64,000 bases of DNA from JAPOXR01 sp965116115 (GTDB lineage Bacteria > Pseudomonadota > Alphaproteobacteria > Rhodobacterales > Rhodobacteraceae). The notes under the pieces were generated by a model. It was not told where the DNA came from. It saw nothing but the letters and a program-made list of their open reading frames with translations, and ran no database searches. A program made the translations under genes and the position numbers. The stretch is taken from contig OZ220486.1 of the NCBI GenBank assembly GCA_965116115.1, forward strand, positions 2,542,001-2,606,000. The letters are read 5' to 3'. Positions 26,552 through 35,365 of the stretch are shown in pieces; position 1 is the stretch's first letter, and each line of letters starts with the position of its first letter.

Positions 26552-27385
26552 CTAAAGCCACTCCCCCCTGATCGTCTGCCGGTAAACCTTCCTCAGCAGA
26601 CCGTCGTCTCCGTCTCTTGCCGCCGGCGCCTGAATGCCTTGAGAGGTAAACAGCCTGTGCGACTCGGCATACCATTCGCTGCCGCGGTAATTGTAACCCA
26701 GAACGACCGCGGCTTCGCGGGCCTCGTCATACAGCCCGAGGGACAAATAGGCTTCTACCAGCCTGTGCAGGGCTTCCGGCACCTGAGCGGTGGTGTCATA
26801 ATTCTCAACCACGAACTGAAACCGGTTGATCGCGGCGGCGTAGTTGCCGCGCTTCAGATAGAACCGGCCGATCTCCATCTCCTTCGACGCCATATGGTTG
26901 ACCGCCAGATCAAATTTCAGCTCGGCGGATCTGGCATAGTCGCTGCCGGGGTAGTTTTCCGTGACGGCCTGCAGTTCCTGAAGAGCCGACATGGTGTTTT
27001 TCTGGTCCCGGCCGCGGTCGTCAAGCTGATCATAATAGCTCATCGCAACCAGATACTGCGCATAGGCGGCGTTCTCATCGCCGGGATAAGACACGAGAAA
27101 TCTTTGTCCGGCTGATCTGCTTTTTTCGAAATCTTCAGTCTGGCCGTAGTAATAGGCCGCCATTATCGTCCCCCGCCGGGCCCATTCCGAATACGGGTAC
27201 AACCGCTCGATTTCTTCAAATATCTCCGCCGCATCTTTAAAATCTCCCTCTGCGGCTTGGTTTTCCGCCTCGCTGTAGATCTGCTGCGGAGTCATCGATT
27301 CATAGGCTTCATCGTCTTCGCCGCTACAGGCGGCAAGCAGAATTCCGGCGGAAAGCGCGAGTGTAAGGGAATAAAATTTCATCAC
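26552..27385 (-). CDS. bamD: outer membrane assembly lipoprotein BamD
   Basis: Component of the BAM complex that folds beta-barrel proteins into the outer membrane. 277 aa, with an N-terminal lipoprotein signal (hydrophobic LALSAGILLAAC, lipobox Cys near residue 20) followed by TPR-like repeats: QIYSEAENQAAEGDFKDA, then NYPGSDYARSAELKFDLA and the typical MEIGRFYLKRGNYAAAINR. ATG 27385 (or the adjacent second ATG) is the start. Twenty bases separate it from recN. Usually the neighbour on the other side is lpxC; here the AAA/IS5 island intervenes. Confidence 0.95.
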   Translation of the reverse strand: MMKFYSLTLALSAGILLAACSGEDDEAYESMTPQQIYSEAENQAAEGDFKDAAEIFEEIERLYPYSEWARRGTIMAAYYYGQTEDFEKSRSAGQRFLVSYPGDENAAYAQYLVAMSYYDQLDDRGRDQKNTMSALQELQAVTENYPGSDYARSAELKFDLAVNHMASKEMEIGRFYLKRGNYAAAINRFQFVVENYDTTAQVPEALHRLVEAYLSLGLYDEAREAAVVLGYNYRGSEWYAESHRLFTSQGIQAPAARDGDDGLLRKVYRQTIRGEWL

Positions 27386-27825
27386 GGAGCTCAGTTCTAC
27401 AGCGACAGGGCATCCCGCATCTGCGGGCGTTCACCGATTATCGCCAGATTTGAATTTTTTCAATAGCGGTGTGAATATGCCGGACAACCGGTCGGGCTGT
27501 CCTGATTTGCCATTCCCGGCCAATGAACAGAGGCGCGGTCCGCCCGCCTAAAGACAGCACAAGAGGCAGCGGCAACTCCGAGAATCGGCTCAGTATAGGC
27601 ATGAAGCCTTCCCGATCCGCCGCACAACCTCTCGCCGGGGAACCCGCGCAGAAAACCGTCCGCCTGAGGAAGATAAGCCTCGGGTTTCACAGCAGCGGAT
27701 GTTGTGCGGTCTCATTTTCCACTTACGCCCTCAGCTTCCGCTTTCCAGCCTGCGGCCAAGATAGAGGGTATCCCCCCCCCCCTCCGTTTAAATGAGCTAA
27801 TCAAGCGTATGCCGCGCATGCGCAG
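27386..27825. other. gene-free junction between bamD and the AAA ATPase
   Basis: About 440 bp without a credible gene. Contains a run of ten C at 27773-27782, a possible slippage site. The bamD promoter is expected in the left part; no clear boxes were recognised. Confidence 0.4.
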
Positions 27826-29700
27826 TCACATTCCGGGTGCGGGGCCGTCGTCATCCCGAGGTTCCGCCGACGGGATCGGCGCGATGTCGTTCTCCGGCAG
27901 CGATCGCTCCGGCTGCGGCAGTCGCCGCCGCATGACAGCGGCGATAAAAACGTCCAGGCCGGAACGCTTCTCTTCGGATTTCCCTGCCAGACATTCGTAC
28001 TCCGCTATCATGGCGTCCCGCCGCACCGCCAGCCAGCGGTCCTGAACCCGTCCGACCGGAAACAACGCGTCGTAGAAGAGGCCCAGAGGCCGCAGTTCTC
28101 CGGGATCGTCCTTGTCCGGGTCCCAGATCAGAAAGTCGCGGATGCGCCGCGCCGGACACTCCGCGCCGGGAACGAAAGCGGCCTCGGCCACGACGAACAG
28201 TTCGCTAGCCCGCTTCATCCCCGGCCGGGTTATCAGACGCCCCTCGCGGACCAGCCGGGCCGCCGTCTCTTCACCGTCCTTCCGCGCCGCAGGCGCCTCG
28301 GCGGCAGGATCAATGCCGAGACGTTTCAGAACCTGTTCGGTCAGCAGCGGGGCGGCGAGCGCGAATTGTCCGTCTTCCTCAGCAACTAAGATGCCCTGCC
28401 GCTGTAATATTCTCAGATAGCGGGCAGCTTTATTGCCGGCGCCCGCCGCCGCCATCGCCCGGGTCAGGGCCTCGGGCGTCGCCGTCTCCTCAGCCTTGAG
28501 CAGCCGCACCGTCGCCGCCAGCGACGGACTGACAGCGGCATCAGGGGTGCAGGACAGCGCCGCCGCTTCGACGACATGCCCGGCGAGGCTCGGAATCCCG
28601 TATTCCCATTCCCCGGATTCCGCCTCCCAGATGAATCCGGTGTGCAGCAGCGAACGGCGCGCCGCGGCCCTGTCGCCGTCGCCGGCGGCGGCGATCCTGT
28701 CCGCCGTCCACTCGAAATTAAGCGCGGTCGGGCGCCGGCCCTTTCCGATTTCCAGCACCGTCTCGGCAGCCGGGATCAGAATGCCGGAACTGAACATCTC
28801 GGCTGTCCGTCTGCGATAGAGTCTCCGCCGCGCCTCATCAGCCGCCGCCGCGGCGGCCTCGACCTGCGGCATGCCGATGCGGGCGACGCCGGATCCGGCG
28901 ACCGTGTTCCAGAGCGCTTCTCCCCACAGCTGGATGAAGTAAGGGTAGCCCTGCGCTTCGTCGAGGACGGCGGACAAGGCCCGGTCCTCGAAACATGCCC
29001 GCTCCCCGAAGGGTTCGGTCAGAGCACGGGCGGCATCCTCACGGGCCAGCCGGCCGACCGACCGTCCCATGATCCGTTCGGTGAAGGTCGAGCCGGAAAT
29101 GCTGAGCGTCATCTCCAGATCCGGCGTGCCGGCGACCGCCAGCAACATCGGACGCCTCCGCGCCGCGGCTTGGAAGGCATCGAACCAAGGCCGGACTGTT
29201 TCGGCCGGCAAACGGTGGGCTTCGTCGACCAGCACCAGCAGCCGACGGCGGCGGCGGGCGAGCGCACTGAGATGCCGGGCAACGGTCGCCGCCGCCTTGT
29301 CCGCCGGACCGCCGCCGATCCCTGCGGAAACGGACAATTCGGGAACCCCGTCGATGCCGGCTCCTATGCGCAGGTCACCTTTGCCGAAGCCGAACACGCC
29401 CCCCTTCAGAAACTTCAGCACACCGACAAGCGTATCAATGCTGGCGAAAGCCTCTATGGACAAAAAAACGGATTCAATCCTCTTTTTCTCAGCCTCTTTC
29501 TCAAGCCAGGCGAGCATGGCCGTCTTGCCGCAGCCGCGCGGACCCATGAGCTGAATCCCGGTCGGATTCAAACTTCCGGCGGCCAGATTCGCGAGCCGCC
29601 CGCGGAACTCGCTCTTCAGCGCCTCGCGTCCGGCCAGCACCGGCGGAATGACTCCGTAACCGGGGCGGAAAGGATTCCGCTCCATGTCGCGCGCCGCCAT
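27826..29700 (-). CDS. AAA-family ATPase of unknown function (STAND/ORC-like)
   Basis: 624 aa. N-terminal box NPFRPGYGVIPPVLAGRE is a hallmark of a widespread, poorly characterised bacterial AAA family. Walker A GPRGCGKT (about residue 45), Walker B LVLVDEAHRLP (about 150), sensor-like AVAGTPDLE, then GYPYFIQLWGEALWN, an ORC/STAND-like lid. Winged-helix-like segments follow (about 410-470, RYLRILQRQGILVAEEDG) and an unassigned C-terminal domain (480-624). AAGGAGG stands five bases before ATG 29700, fixing the start. It looks more GC-rich than the flanking core genes. The partner or target is not visible. Sits 61 bp from an IS5 transposase and between lpxC and bamD, so probably acquired. Confidence 0.8.
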   Translation of the reverse strand: MAARDMERNPFRPGYGVIPPVLAGREALKSEFRGRLANLAAGSLNPTGIQLMGPRGCGKTAMLAWLEKEAEKKRIESVFLSIEAFASIDTLVGVLKFLKGGVFGFGKGDLRIGAGIDGVPELSVSAGIGGGPADKAAATVARHLSALARRRRRLLVLVDEAHRLPAETVRPWFDAFQAAARRRPMLLAVAGTPDLEMTLSISGSTFTERIMGRSVGRLAREDAARALTEPFGERACFEDRALSAVLDEAQGYPYFIQLWGEALWNTVAGSGVARIGMPQVEAAAAAADEARRRLYRRRTAEMFSSGILIPAAETVLEIGKGRRPTALNFEWTADRIAAAGDGDRAAARRSLLHTGFIWEAESGEWEYGIPSLAGHVVEAAALSCTPDAAVSPSLAATVRLLKAEETATPEALTRAMAAAGAGNKAARYLRILQRQGILVAEEDGQFALAAPLLTEQVLKRLGIDPAAEAPAARKDGEETAARLVREGRLITRPGMKRASELFVVAEAAFVPGAECPARRIRDFLIWDPDKDDPGELRPLGLFYDALFPVGRVQDRWLAVRRDAMIAEYECLAGKSEEKRSGLDVFIAAVMRRRLPQPERSLPENDIAPIPSAEPRDDDGPAPGM

Positions 29701-29761
29701 CTTCCCCTCCTTGCGTAAACCGTAACCGCGGTGATGCCGGCCTGAATCCGGACTGTGCATC

Positions 29762-30280
29762 TTATTTGGCTGTGGACTCAATTATCCCCTTTGCGTCATT
29801 CCGCAGCAGGCAGCGGACGACGGTGAGGATGACAGCGGCGGTGAAGTCGCGCACCCGCTTGTCAAAGCGGATCGAGACCCGCCGGAACTTTTTGATTCTT
29901 CCGAAGAAACGCTCAATGACATCACGCTTCGCATAGACAGCTTCATCCAGCGGCCGCTGCCGCCTGCGGTTCGATTTTGATGGAATGACGGCCCGGCAGC
30001 CGGCTTCCGCCGCCCGCTTGAGAACGGCTTCAGAACCGTAAGCCTTGTCGGCGATCAGGACGCAGCCGGCTTCAAGACCGTCAAGCAGGGCCGTCGCCTC
30101 GGCGCAGTCGGCGACCTGCCCCGGCGACAGACGCATGCGGCGCAACCCGCCCTTGCCGTCGACCATGGCATGGATTTTTGTCAGCTGCCCGCCACTGGAG
30201 CGGCCGGTCTCCTGCGGCACGCCGTCCTTGCGCGACCCGGCGGCACAGCAGTGAGCGCGGATCGACGACGAGTCGATCAT
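29762..30280 (-). CDS. IS5-family transposase, catalytic (second) frame
   Basis: 172 aa with the IS427-type DDE core: MIDSSSIRAHCCAAG (first Asp), VLIADKAYGSEAVL (second Asp) and RDVIERFFGRIKKFRRV (Glu). Ends ...GIIESTAK. Its ATG overlaps the TGA of the first frame (ATGA), so the full protein is probably made by -1 frameshifting, as in related elements; a GAAAAAGG run lies about 40 bases upstream of the overlap as a possible slip site. No internal damage is visible. Confidence 0.85.
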   Translation of the reverse strand: MIDSSSIRAHCCAAGSRKDGVPQETGRSSGGQLTKIHAMVDGKGGLRRMRLSPGQVADCAEATALLDGLEAGCVLIADKAYGSEAVLKRAAEAGCRAVIPSKSNRRRQRPLDEAVYAKRDVIERFFGRIKKFRRVSIRFDKRVRDFTAAVILTVVRCLLRNDAKGIIESTAK

Positions 30281-30582
30281 CCGGCTCCGCGGCCCGGATC
30301 GCCGTCGCCTTTTTCGTCCGCTTCTTCAAGCCGTTGAAGATCATCAAGAATCTTCTGCCAGCGGCCCGACTTGCTCCAGCGGTTGAAGCGGTTGTGACAG
30401 GTCGTGTACGGCCCGTAACGCTCAGGCGGATCCCGCCATGGCATGCCGGTGCGCAGCACGAAGAATATACCGGCTGTTACTTTACGGTCGTCTTTGCGCA
30501 GAGGTCCCGGCAGGCCTTTCGGCATCACACGCTCCATCCGCTGCTTTTGTTCATTCGTCATGTCATGCCGGCTGCCGATCAT
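30277..30582 (-). CDS. IS5-family transposase, N-terminal (first) frame
   Basis: 101 aa starting MIGSRHDMTNEQKQRME, containing the DUF4096-type N-terminal domain of IS5 transposases (GIFFVLRTGMPWRDPPERYG, then TTCHNRFNRWSKSGRW). AAAGGAG lies seven bases upstream of ATG 30582, which is preferred over the longer frame from 30666. The frame ends in the overlap with the catalytic frame. Confidence 0.85.
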   Translation of the reverse strand: MIGSRHDMTNEQKQRMERVMPKGLPGPLRKDDRKVTAGIFFVLRTGMPWRDPPERYGPYTTCHNRFNRWSKSGRWQKILDDLQRLEEADEKGDGDPGRGAG

Positions 30583-30687
30583 TTCAAATCTCCTTTGAGC
30601 ATTCTCACCGCTGGTCGCGCGGTACTGTGCAGCAACCGACCCGGCATGCCAAATGGTTGGGTACAAAACCTAACAAAGACCCTTCTG

Positions 30688-30908
30688 CAAATCGTATGCG
30701 TTCATGGTAAATTCGCTTTCGAAACCTCCATTGCATCCGGACGGTTAAGTTCAGACACGACTGGCTGAAGGTGGTCCTGCGGCGTTACCGCGGCATCTCT
30801 TCCTCGTACCGCGACAATCATCATGTGATGGTTTCAGCGCACTGAACTATAATGCCCTCTCCTGTGCGTTTCTTACTATCGCAGACAAAAGGTCACGCAC
30901 ACGATTTG
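30688..30908. repeat. inverted-repeat pair with IS5-like ends (about 220 bp unit)
   Basis: CAAATCGTATGCG at 30688-30700 and CGCACACGATTTG at 30896-30908 are inverted copies with one mismatch over 13 bases. The same end motif brackets 16580-18217. The interior shows no gene. This may be a MITE-like relic, or part of the IS5 leader. Confidence 0.5.
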
Positions 30909-30921
30909 TCAACTGAACCTT

Positions 30922-31242
30922 AACAAAACAGACAATACTGAATTTGACCGTGCTGAGTCTGTTCAGGATTCTAATGGTATGGTTCCCATATGAAAAATCC
31001 AAGTGGTTGTTTCAAAACCGTCCAGCGAAAACCACGCCGGCAGCGGCGCGGCAAGAAATGGTTCCTGCGGAATCAGTCCGCCGGTCATATCCGAATCATT
31101 CCCGGCCACGCTGTGAGTCACAATGCGGCCCGGACCGTTCAAGTCACCTGCCCTCCCGGATGTCCGGTCATTCCCGAAAGGCGACCGCCTACGGAGTTTT
31201 TCGCCGCCGCGCGCTCTGTCGGCCCGGCCGAGCCCGCCTCTT
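30922..31242. other. gap between the IS5/repeat unit and lpxC
   Basis: No gene or clear signal recognised. It is the downstream end of the lpxC message, but no hairpin followed by a U-run was found. Confidence 0.4.
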
Positions 31243-32190
31243 TCAGAAGCGGGGAATGTCGCGGAACGCGGCGCCGGCGCCGGGAAGCTCAGACGCGGTC
31301 TCAGTGTCAGCGAATGAAATGCTGAACGCATCACGTTCGGAAAATAGTTTTTTCAAAAGAGTCGCGGTCGTTCCGTGGCCGGAACGGTATCCCTTGAATC
31401 TGCCGATAACGGGATAGCCTGCCAAAGAAAGATCCCCAACGGCATCCAGCATCTTGTGCCCGCAAGGCTCATCAGGATGACGCAGTTCGCATATGAACCG
31501 GCTGTTCCGCACATCCGCGATGATCACGTTTTTTTCTGTGCCGCCAAGCCCGAATCCCCTTCTTTGGAGTTCGGCGATCTGCGGCCGCAGAACAAATGTC
31601 CGGCAACCCGTCAAATTCCTGACGATGGCCCCGTTGGAGAGATCCATAGACCGGTTCTGCGCGCCGATAGGATTCGGAAAATCAATCTCGAAATACATTT
31701 CCGCCCGGCGCGACGGTTCAAGCACGGCTCTGGCTCCGTTCACGCTGACTTCGACGGGTTTCAGGATCTTGATGATCCGCACCGGTTCATCCAAGTCGCG
31801 CACGCCCGTCGCAAGAATTTTTTTCACGAATTCCAGCGCACTGCCGTCAAGCGCGGGCAGTTCATCGCCATCCGCTTCGATGACCGCGTTGTGCACTCCG
31901 CACGCCGCTAGCCCGGCCAGGGCGTGCTCAACCGTGCTGACGGAAATTCCGTCATTGTTCGCCAAACGCGTACACAGTTCGGTGTCGCTTATAAATTCCA
32001 GCCGCGCGGGAATCACATTGTCAAAACATTCGACATCGGTGCGGACAAAAACGATTCCCGTATCCGCCGGCGCCGGGAGAATTTTCATATTGACCGGCAA
32101 TCCGTTGTGGAGTCCTGTACCCCTGAACTTTGCCGGACTGGATATTGTTGTCTGCACCGCCCGCACCCGCATGTTTTCGCTTACCCGCAC
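31243..32190 (-). CDS. lpxC: UDP-3-O-acyl-N-acetylglucosamine deacetylase LpxC
   Basis: Committed step of lipid A synthesis, a zinc hydrolase. 315 aa. Zinc and catalytic residues are visible: STVEHALAGLAACG (His), GHKMLDAVGDLSLAG (His-Lys-Asp), and SGHGTT (general acid His). ATG at 32190, or the seventh-codon ATG, is the start. It follows ftsZ by 138 bp on the same strand and ends the dcw cluster, as in other alphaproteobacteria. The gene after it is usually bamD, but here it is followed by the IS5 element. Confidence 0.95.
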   Translation of the reverse strand: MRVSENMRVRAVQTTISSPAKFRGTGLHNGLPVNMKILPAPADTGIVFVRTDVECFDNVIPARLEFISDTELCTRLANNDGISVSTVEHALAGLAACGVHNAVIEADGDELPALDGSALEFVKKILATGVRDLDEPVRIIKILKPVEVSVNGARAVLEPSRRAEMYFEIDFPNPIGAQNRSMDLSNGAIVRNLTGCRTFVLRPQIAELQRRGFGLGGTEKNVIIADVRNSRFICELRHPDEPCGHKMLDAVGDLSLAGYPVIGRFKGYRSGHGTTATLLKKLFSERDAFSISFADTETASELPGAGAAFRDIPRF

Positions 32191-32241
32191 TGCTAGCGGC
32201 GCAAATGTCTCATATCAAATAAAGAAATGAAACAGTTTGTT

Positions 32242-32263
32242 GCAGAGCGGCTTGCCGCTCTGC
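32242..32263 (-). terminator. hairpin between ftsZ and lpxC
   Basis: Perfect 9-bp stem GCAGAGCGG / CCGCTCTGC with a 4-base loop. On the minus strand it is followed by AACAAACTGTTTC, not a clean U-run, so it may be a weak terminator, attenuator or processing site separating ftsZ from lpxC expression. Confidence 0.5.
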
Positions 32264-32328
32264 GGTCCGCGCACGCGCCGTCGCCGGGACTGCGGTTGCA
32301 GACGAGAACCGTCCGGCTCAGCAGAACT

Positions 32329-33861
32329 TCAGTTCGCCTGCCGCCTCATGAACGCCGGCACTCTCCGTTCCTCGTCGGTCCGCTCTCCGGCAGCGGTTTC
32401 ACTGCCTTCGAACATTTCGGATGTGAATGCGGGTTCGCTGCCGGACTCGGCTTCCGCCTCAAGCTCTGGCCCCGACCTCATCCGCCGGATCACCGAACTC
32501 AGATGCCGGCGCGCCGACCGGCTGCCGCCGGACTGCTCCGGCTCGGGGCCGTTTTCGCCGGCAGCGTCGGGCTGGAACCTCTCAGAAGAATCTCCGCTCG
32601 CTGCTTTCGGCGCGATGTAAAGCCTTGCCCTCCGCTCCGCCGCCAACTGGGCAGGCTGCGGCTCCACAACCGTTTCCGCTTCATGCGGCGGAGCCGGCTC
32701 GATCTGAGACTCGGCCTGCGCCGGCTCCCGTGAGTGCGGCCACGCCGCAGACGGATCAAAGCCCGGTTCAGCCGGGAAATCGTCCTCGAAATGGCCGCCG
32801 TCATCAGACTCATTGGACTCATCGTCGGCTTCCCAGATTTCCGAAGCGTCCGGAAGCGTCGTCATCAGCGGTTCCATATCGCTGTCCAGACCTTCGGAAT
32901 TCAGACCTGCCGCGAGCAGAGACACTTTCACCGTTCCGTCATATTCGGGATCAATCGTAGAGCCGATGATAATGCGGGCATCAGGATTAATTCCGTCCCG
33001 GACCTCTTCTGACGCGTCATTGAGGTCAAACAGCGTCAGGTCGTTGCCGCCGATGATATTGATGAGCACGCCTGTGGCGGCGGAGAGCCGTGTTTCTTCC
33101 AGAAGCTGGTTGGTCATCGCCCGCTTCGCGGCGATCTTGGCGCGGTTGTCCCCGCTGTCTTCGCCGGTTCCCATGAGCGCTGAACCCATCTCCAGCATCA
33201 CCGCCCGAACATCCGCGAAATCCAGATTGATCCGCCCCGGCCGGACCATCAAGTCCGTGATGCTCTTCACGCCTTCGTACAATACGTCGTCAGCTTTCAT
33301 GAAAGCCTCTGTCGTCGTGGTCCGCTCATTGGAAACCTGGAAAAGATTCTGGTTGGAAATGACCACTGAGGTATGCACCGCCCGACGCAGTTCCTGAATG
33401 CCGGCCTCGGCGACCGTAAGCCGGTGCCCGCCCTCGAAAATGAACGGCTTGGTAACCACGCCCACTGTCAGTATGTCCATTTCCCGCGCGATCTTGGCGA
33501 TGGCCGGCGCGGCTCCGGTTCCGGTCCCGCCTCCCATTCCGGCGGTGATGAACACCATATGCACGCCTTCAAGGCTTTCTCTGATCTGATCGGAACTTTC
33601 TTCCGCCGACTTGAGCCCGATCACCGGATCGGCTCCCGCGCCCAGACCTTTTGTCGTATTCGGGCCGAGTTGAATTTTCGTGTCAACAGACGAGACCGAT
33701 AACGACTGCGCATCCGTGTTGGCAATCACGAATTCGACGCCTTTCAGCCCTTTGCCCATCATGTTCTGGACAGCGTTGCATCCCGCTCCGCCGACGCCGA
33801 AGACAGTGATAACCGGAGTCAGCTTAAGGGTTTCCGGTATACGGATAGATTCAAGTGCCAT
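32329..33861 (-). CDS. ftsZ: cell division GTPase FtsZ
   Basis: Forms the Z-ring at midcell. 510 aa, long for the family. GTPase core about 1-315 with GGGTGTGAAP (tubulin signature, about residue 110) and the NLDFADVRAVM synergy region. Then an unusually long, acidic/Pro-Ala-rich disordered linker (about 330-498), and the conserved C-terminal peptide RVPAFMRRQAN that binds FtsA. Long linkers are typical of alphaproteobacteria. It is 160 bp downstream of ftsA. Confidence 0.97.
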   Translation of the reverse strand: MALESIRIPETLKLTPVITVFGVGGAGCNAVQNMMGKGLKGVEFVIANTDAQSLSVSSVDTKIQLGPNTTKGLGAGADPVIGLKSAEESSDQIRESLEGVHMVFITAGMGGGTGTGAAPAIAKIAREMDILTVGVVTKPFIFEGGHRLTVAEAGIQELRRAVHTSVVISNQNLFQVSNERTTTTEAFMKADDVLYEGVKSITDLMVRPGRINLDFADVRAVMLEMGSALMGTGEDSGDNRAKIAAKRAMTNQLLEETRLSAATGVLINIIGGNDLTLFDLNDASEEVRDGINPDARIIIGSTIDPEYDGTVKVSLLAAGLNSEGLDSDMEPLMTTLPDASEIWEADDESNESDDGGHFEDDFPAEPGFDPSAAWPHSREPAQAESQIEPAPPHEAETVVEPQPAQLAAERRARLYIAPKAASGDSSERFQPDAAGENGPEPEQSGGSRSARRHLSSVIRRMRSGPELEAEAESGSEPAFTSEMFEGSETAAGERTDEERRVPAFMRRQAN

Positions 33862-34022
33862 GATATTCCCACCTCATTCCTGCTCAGACGCCGCTGCATT
33901 CGGATTGATTTTTCTTGGACGCCTGCGCCCTCATAGCCTGTTGCCGGCGCGGATCCAACCTCAAATCAACAAATTTCCCTCGTGGGCCGCGAAAACGTCG
34001 AATCCGGAAGTATGCAGCCCTG

Positions 34023-35336
34023 TCACCAGTTTGCCCGAAGCCAGTTCAACGTGCGCTCGATTTGCGTCACACCGGTCATTGAATCGGCCTGCGGGAAGTC
34101 CCAATATTCATCCTGCGGCTGCACAGCATGCAGACACAATCCCACCGCTGACGAATAATCGGGGCCGGTCATCGACTGCGGAAGCCCGCTGAGACGGACC
34201 GGCCGGCCGAAACGCAGGCTTCGGCCGAGCATTTCTTTGGCCGTCACCTCAAGATCCAAGAGATGCACGCAACCTCCGGTCAGCACGATGCTCTGTCCGG
34301 GAACCGAAGTGAATCCCGCTTTGTCGAGATCCACGGCCACATCCTCCAGTATCTCCTCGACCCTGGGTTTGATGACCCCGATCAGTTCGGTCCGCGTGAT
34401 TCTGCTGACTGCGCCGCCGCTTTGCTGCAGTTCGCAGATATAGCGGTCATCCCGCCGCGTCGTCATCACGCTTCCATGCATGCTTTTCAGACGTTCCGCT
34501 TCGTTAACCGAAATGCCGAAAGCATTGGCGATATCGGCAGTGATATGCTCTCCGCCGGCCCGGATCACCGAAAGATGCACCATGTGCTTTCTGTAAAACA
34601 CGGAAATTCCGGTGGTGCCGGCACCGATATCCACGCAGGCTGAGCCGGCTTCCTGCTCCTCCGCGACGAGCGTGGACAATCCCGATACGTATGGCGACGC
34701 GGCGATTCCCGCAACTTTGACATTGCAGTTCTCAATCACTCCGATCAAACTGGCCACGGCCGCTTCATCAACCGAGACCAGCTGCAGATCAACAGACAGG
34801 CGGTTGCCGGCCTGGCCCCGCGGATCATGGAATCCAGAACGGTGATCAACCGAAAAATTGATTGGATGAGCATGCAGGTATTGACGTTCCGGGCCGGGAT
34901 CCGGCACTTCGCAGGCGTGCAGAGCACGCGAAATGTCCTTTTCGCCGACCGTTTCACCGTCAAGTGCCACATCGCCGAAACAGTGGAGCGGCACAGGACT
35001 GCCGCCTGACATGGCGGCAAAAACATGGTCAACCCGCAGTTTCGCGACGTCCTGAGCTTTCGTGAGCACCAGACTCAGCGCGTCAATCAGTTTGCCCTTA
35101 TCGCTGATGCGTCCGTTCTCAATACCTTGGGACGGCGACGCGGCGTAACCGACCACCCGGCATGACGACAATGCCGCCGCGCTGTTTTCAGGCGCATCCG
35201 CCTGCTGCCTGAAACCGAAACTCAGCACAATGCATGCGATCTTGGAGCTGCCGAGATCAAGAAGCGCCGCGACTCCACGGTTTTTCGCCTCCAGCCGGTT
35301 GGCCCGCATCGCGCGCTTTTGTCCGAACTGATCCAA
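34023..35336 (-). CDS. ftsA: cell division protein FtsA
   Basis: Actin-like membrane tether of the Z-ring. 437 aa. Phosphate-1 motif LLDLGSSKIACIVLSFG near residue 25, the inserted 1C domain (SVDHRSGFHDPRGQAG), phosphate-2 CVDIGAGTTGISVF, and adenosine motif IVLTGGCVHLLDL. The C-terminal amphipathic helix is suggested by ERTLNWLRANW. A later ATG (MRANRLEAK) is an alternative start. It lies 29 bp after ftsQ. Confidence 0.95.
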   Translation of the reverse strand: MDQFGQKRAMRANRLEAKNRGVAALLDLGSSKIACIVLSFGFRQQADAPENSAAALSSCRVVGYAASPSQGIENGRISDKGKLIDALSLVLTKAQDVAKLRVDHVFAAMSGGSPVPLHCFGDVALDGETVGEKDISRALHACEVPDPGPERQYLHAHPINFSVDHRSGFHDPRGQAGNRLSVDLQLVSVDEAAVASLIGVIENCNVKVAGIAASPYVSGLSTLVAEEQEAGSACVDIGAGTTGISVFYRKHMVHLSVIRAGGEHITADIANAFGISVNEAERLKSMHGSVMTTRRDDRYICELQQSGGAVSRITRTELIGVIKPRVEEILEDVAVDLDKAGFTSVPGQSIVLTGGCVHLLDLEVTAKEMLGRSLRFGRPVRLSGLPQSMTGPDYSSAVGLCLHAVQPQDEYWDFPQADSMTGVTQIERTLNWLRANW

Positions 35337-35365
35337 AACGCCTCTTCCTGTCCGTTGTCCGCGTG

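Larger units (their letters stand above)
29762..30921 (-). mobile_element. IS5-family (IS427-like) insertion sequence
   Basis: Two overlapping transposase frames (30277-30582 and 29762-30280) plus, upstream, an end motif reading GGTTCAGTTGACAAATCG on the complement near 30921. A matching left terminal repeat could not be found between the ATPase gene and 29762, so the left end is uncertain or truncated. Related remnants occur at 57573-57616 and perhaps 16258. Confidence 0.7.

Noticed and set aside
27773..27782. C10 homopolymer as a phase-variation switch
   Set aside because: It lies in a gene-free gap and not in any reading frame or promoter that could be recognised.
28576..29718. 380-codon plus-strand frame opposite the AAA ATPase
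   Set aside because: Shadow of a GC-rich gene; the minus-strand frame has a strong ribosome site and AAA motifs while this one has no family-like motif.
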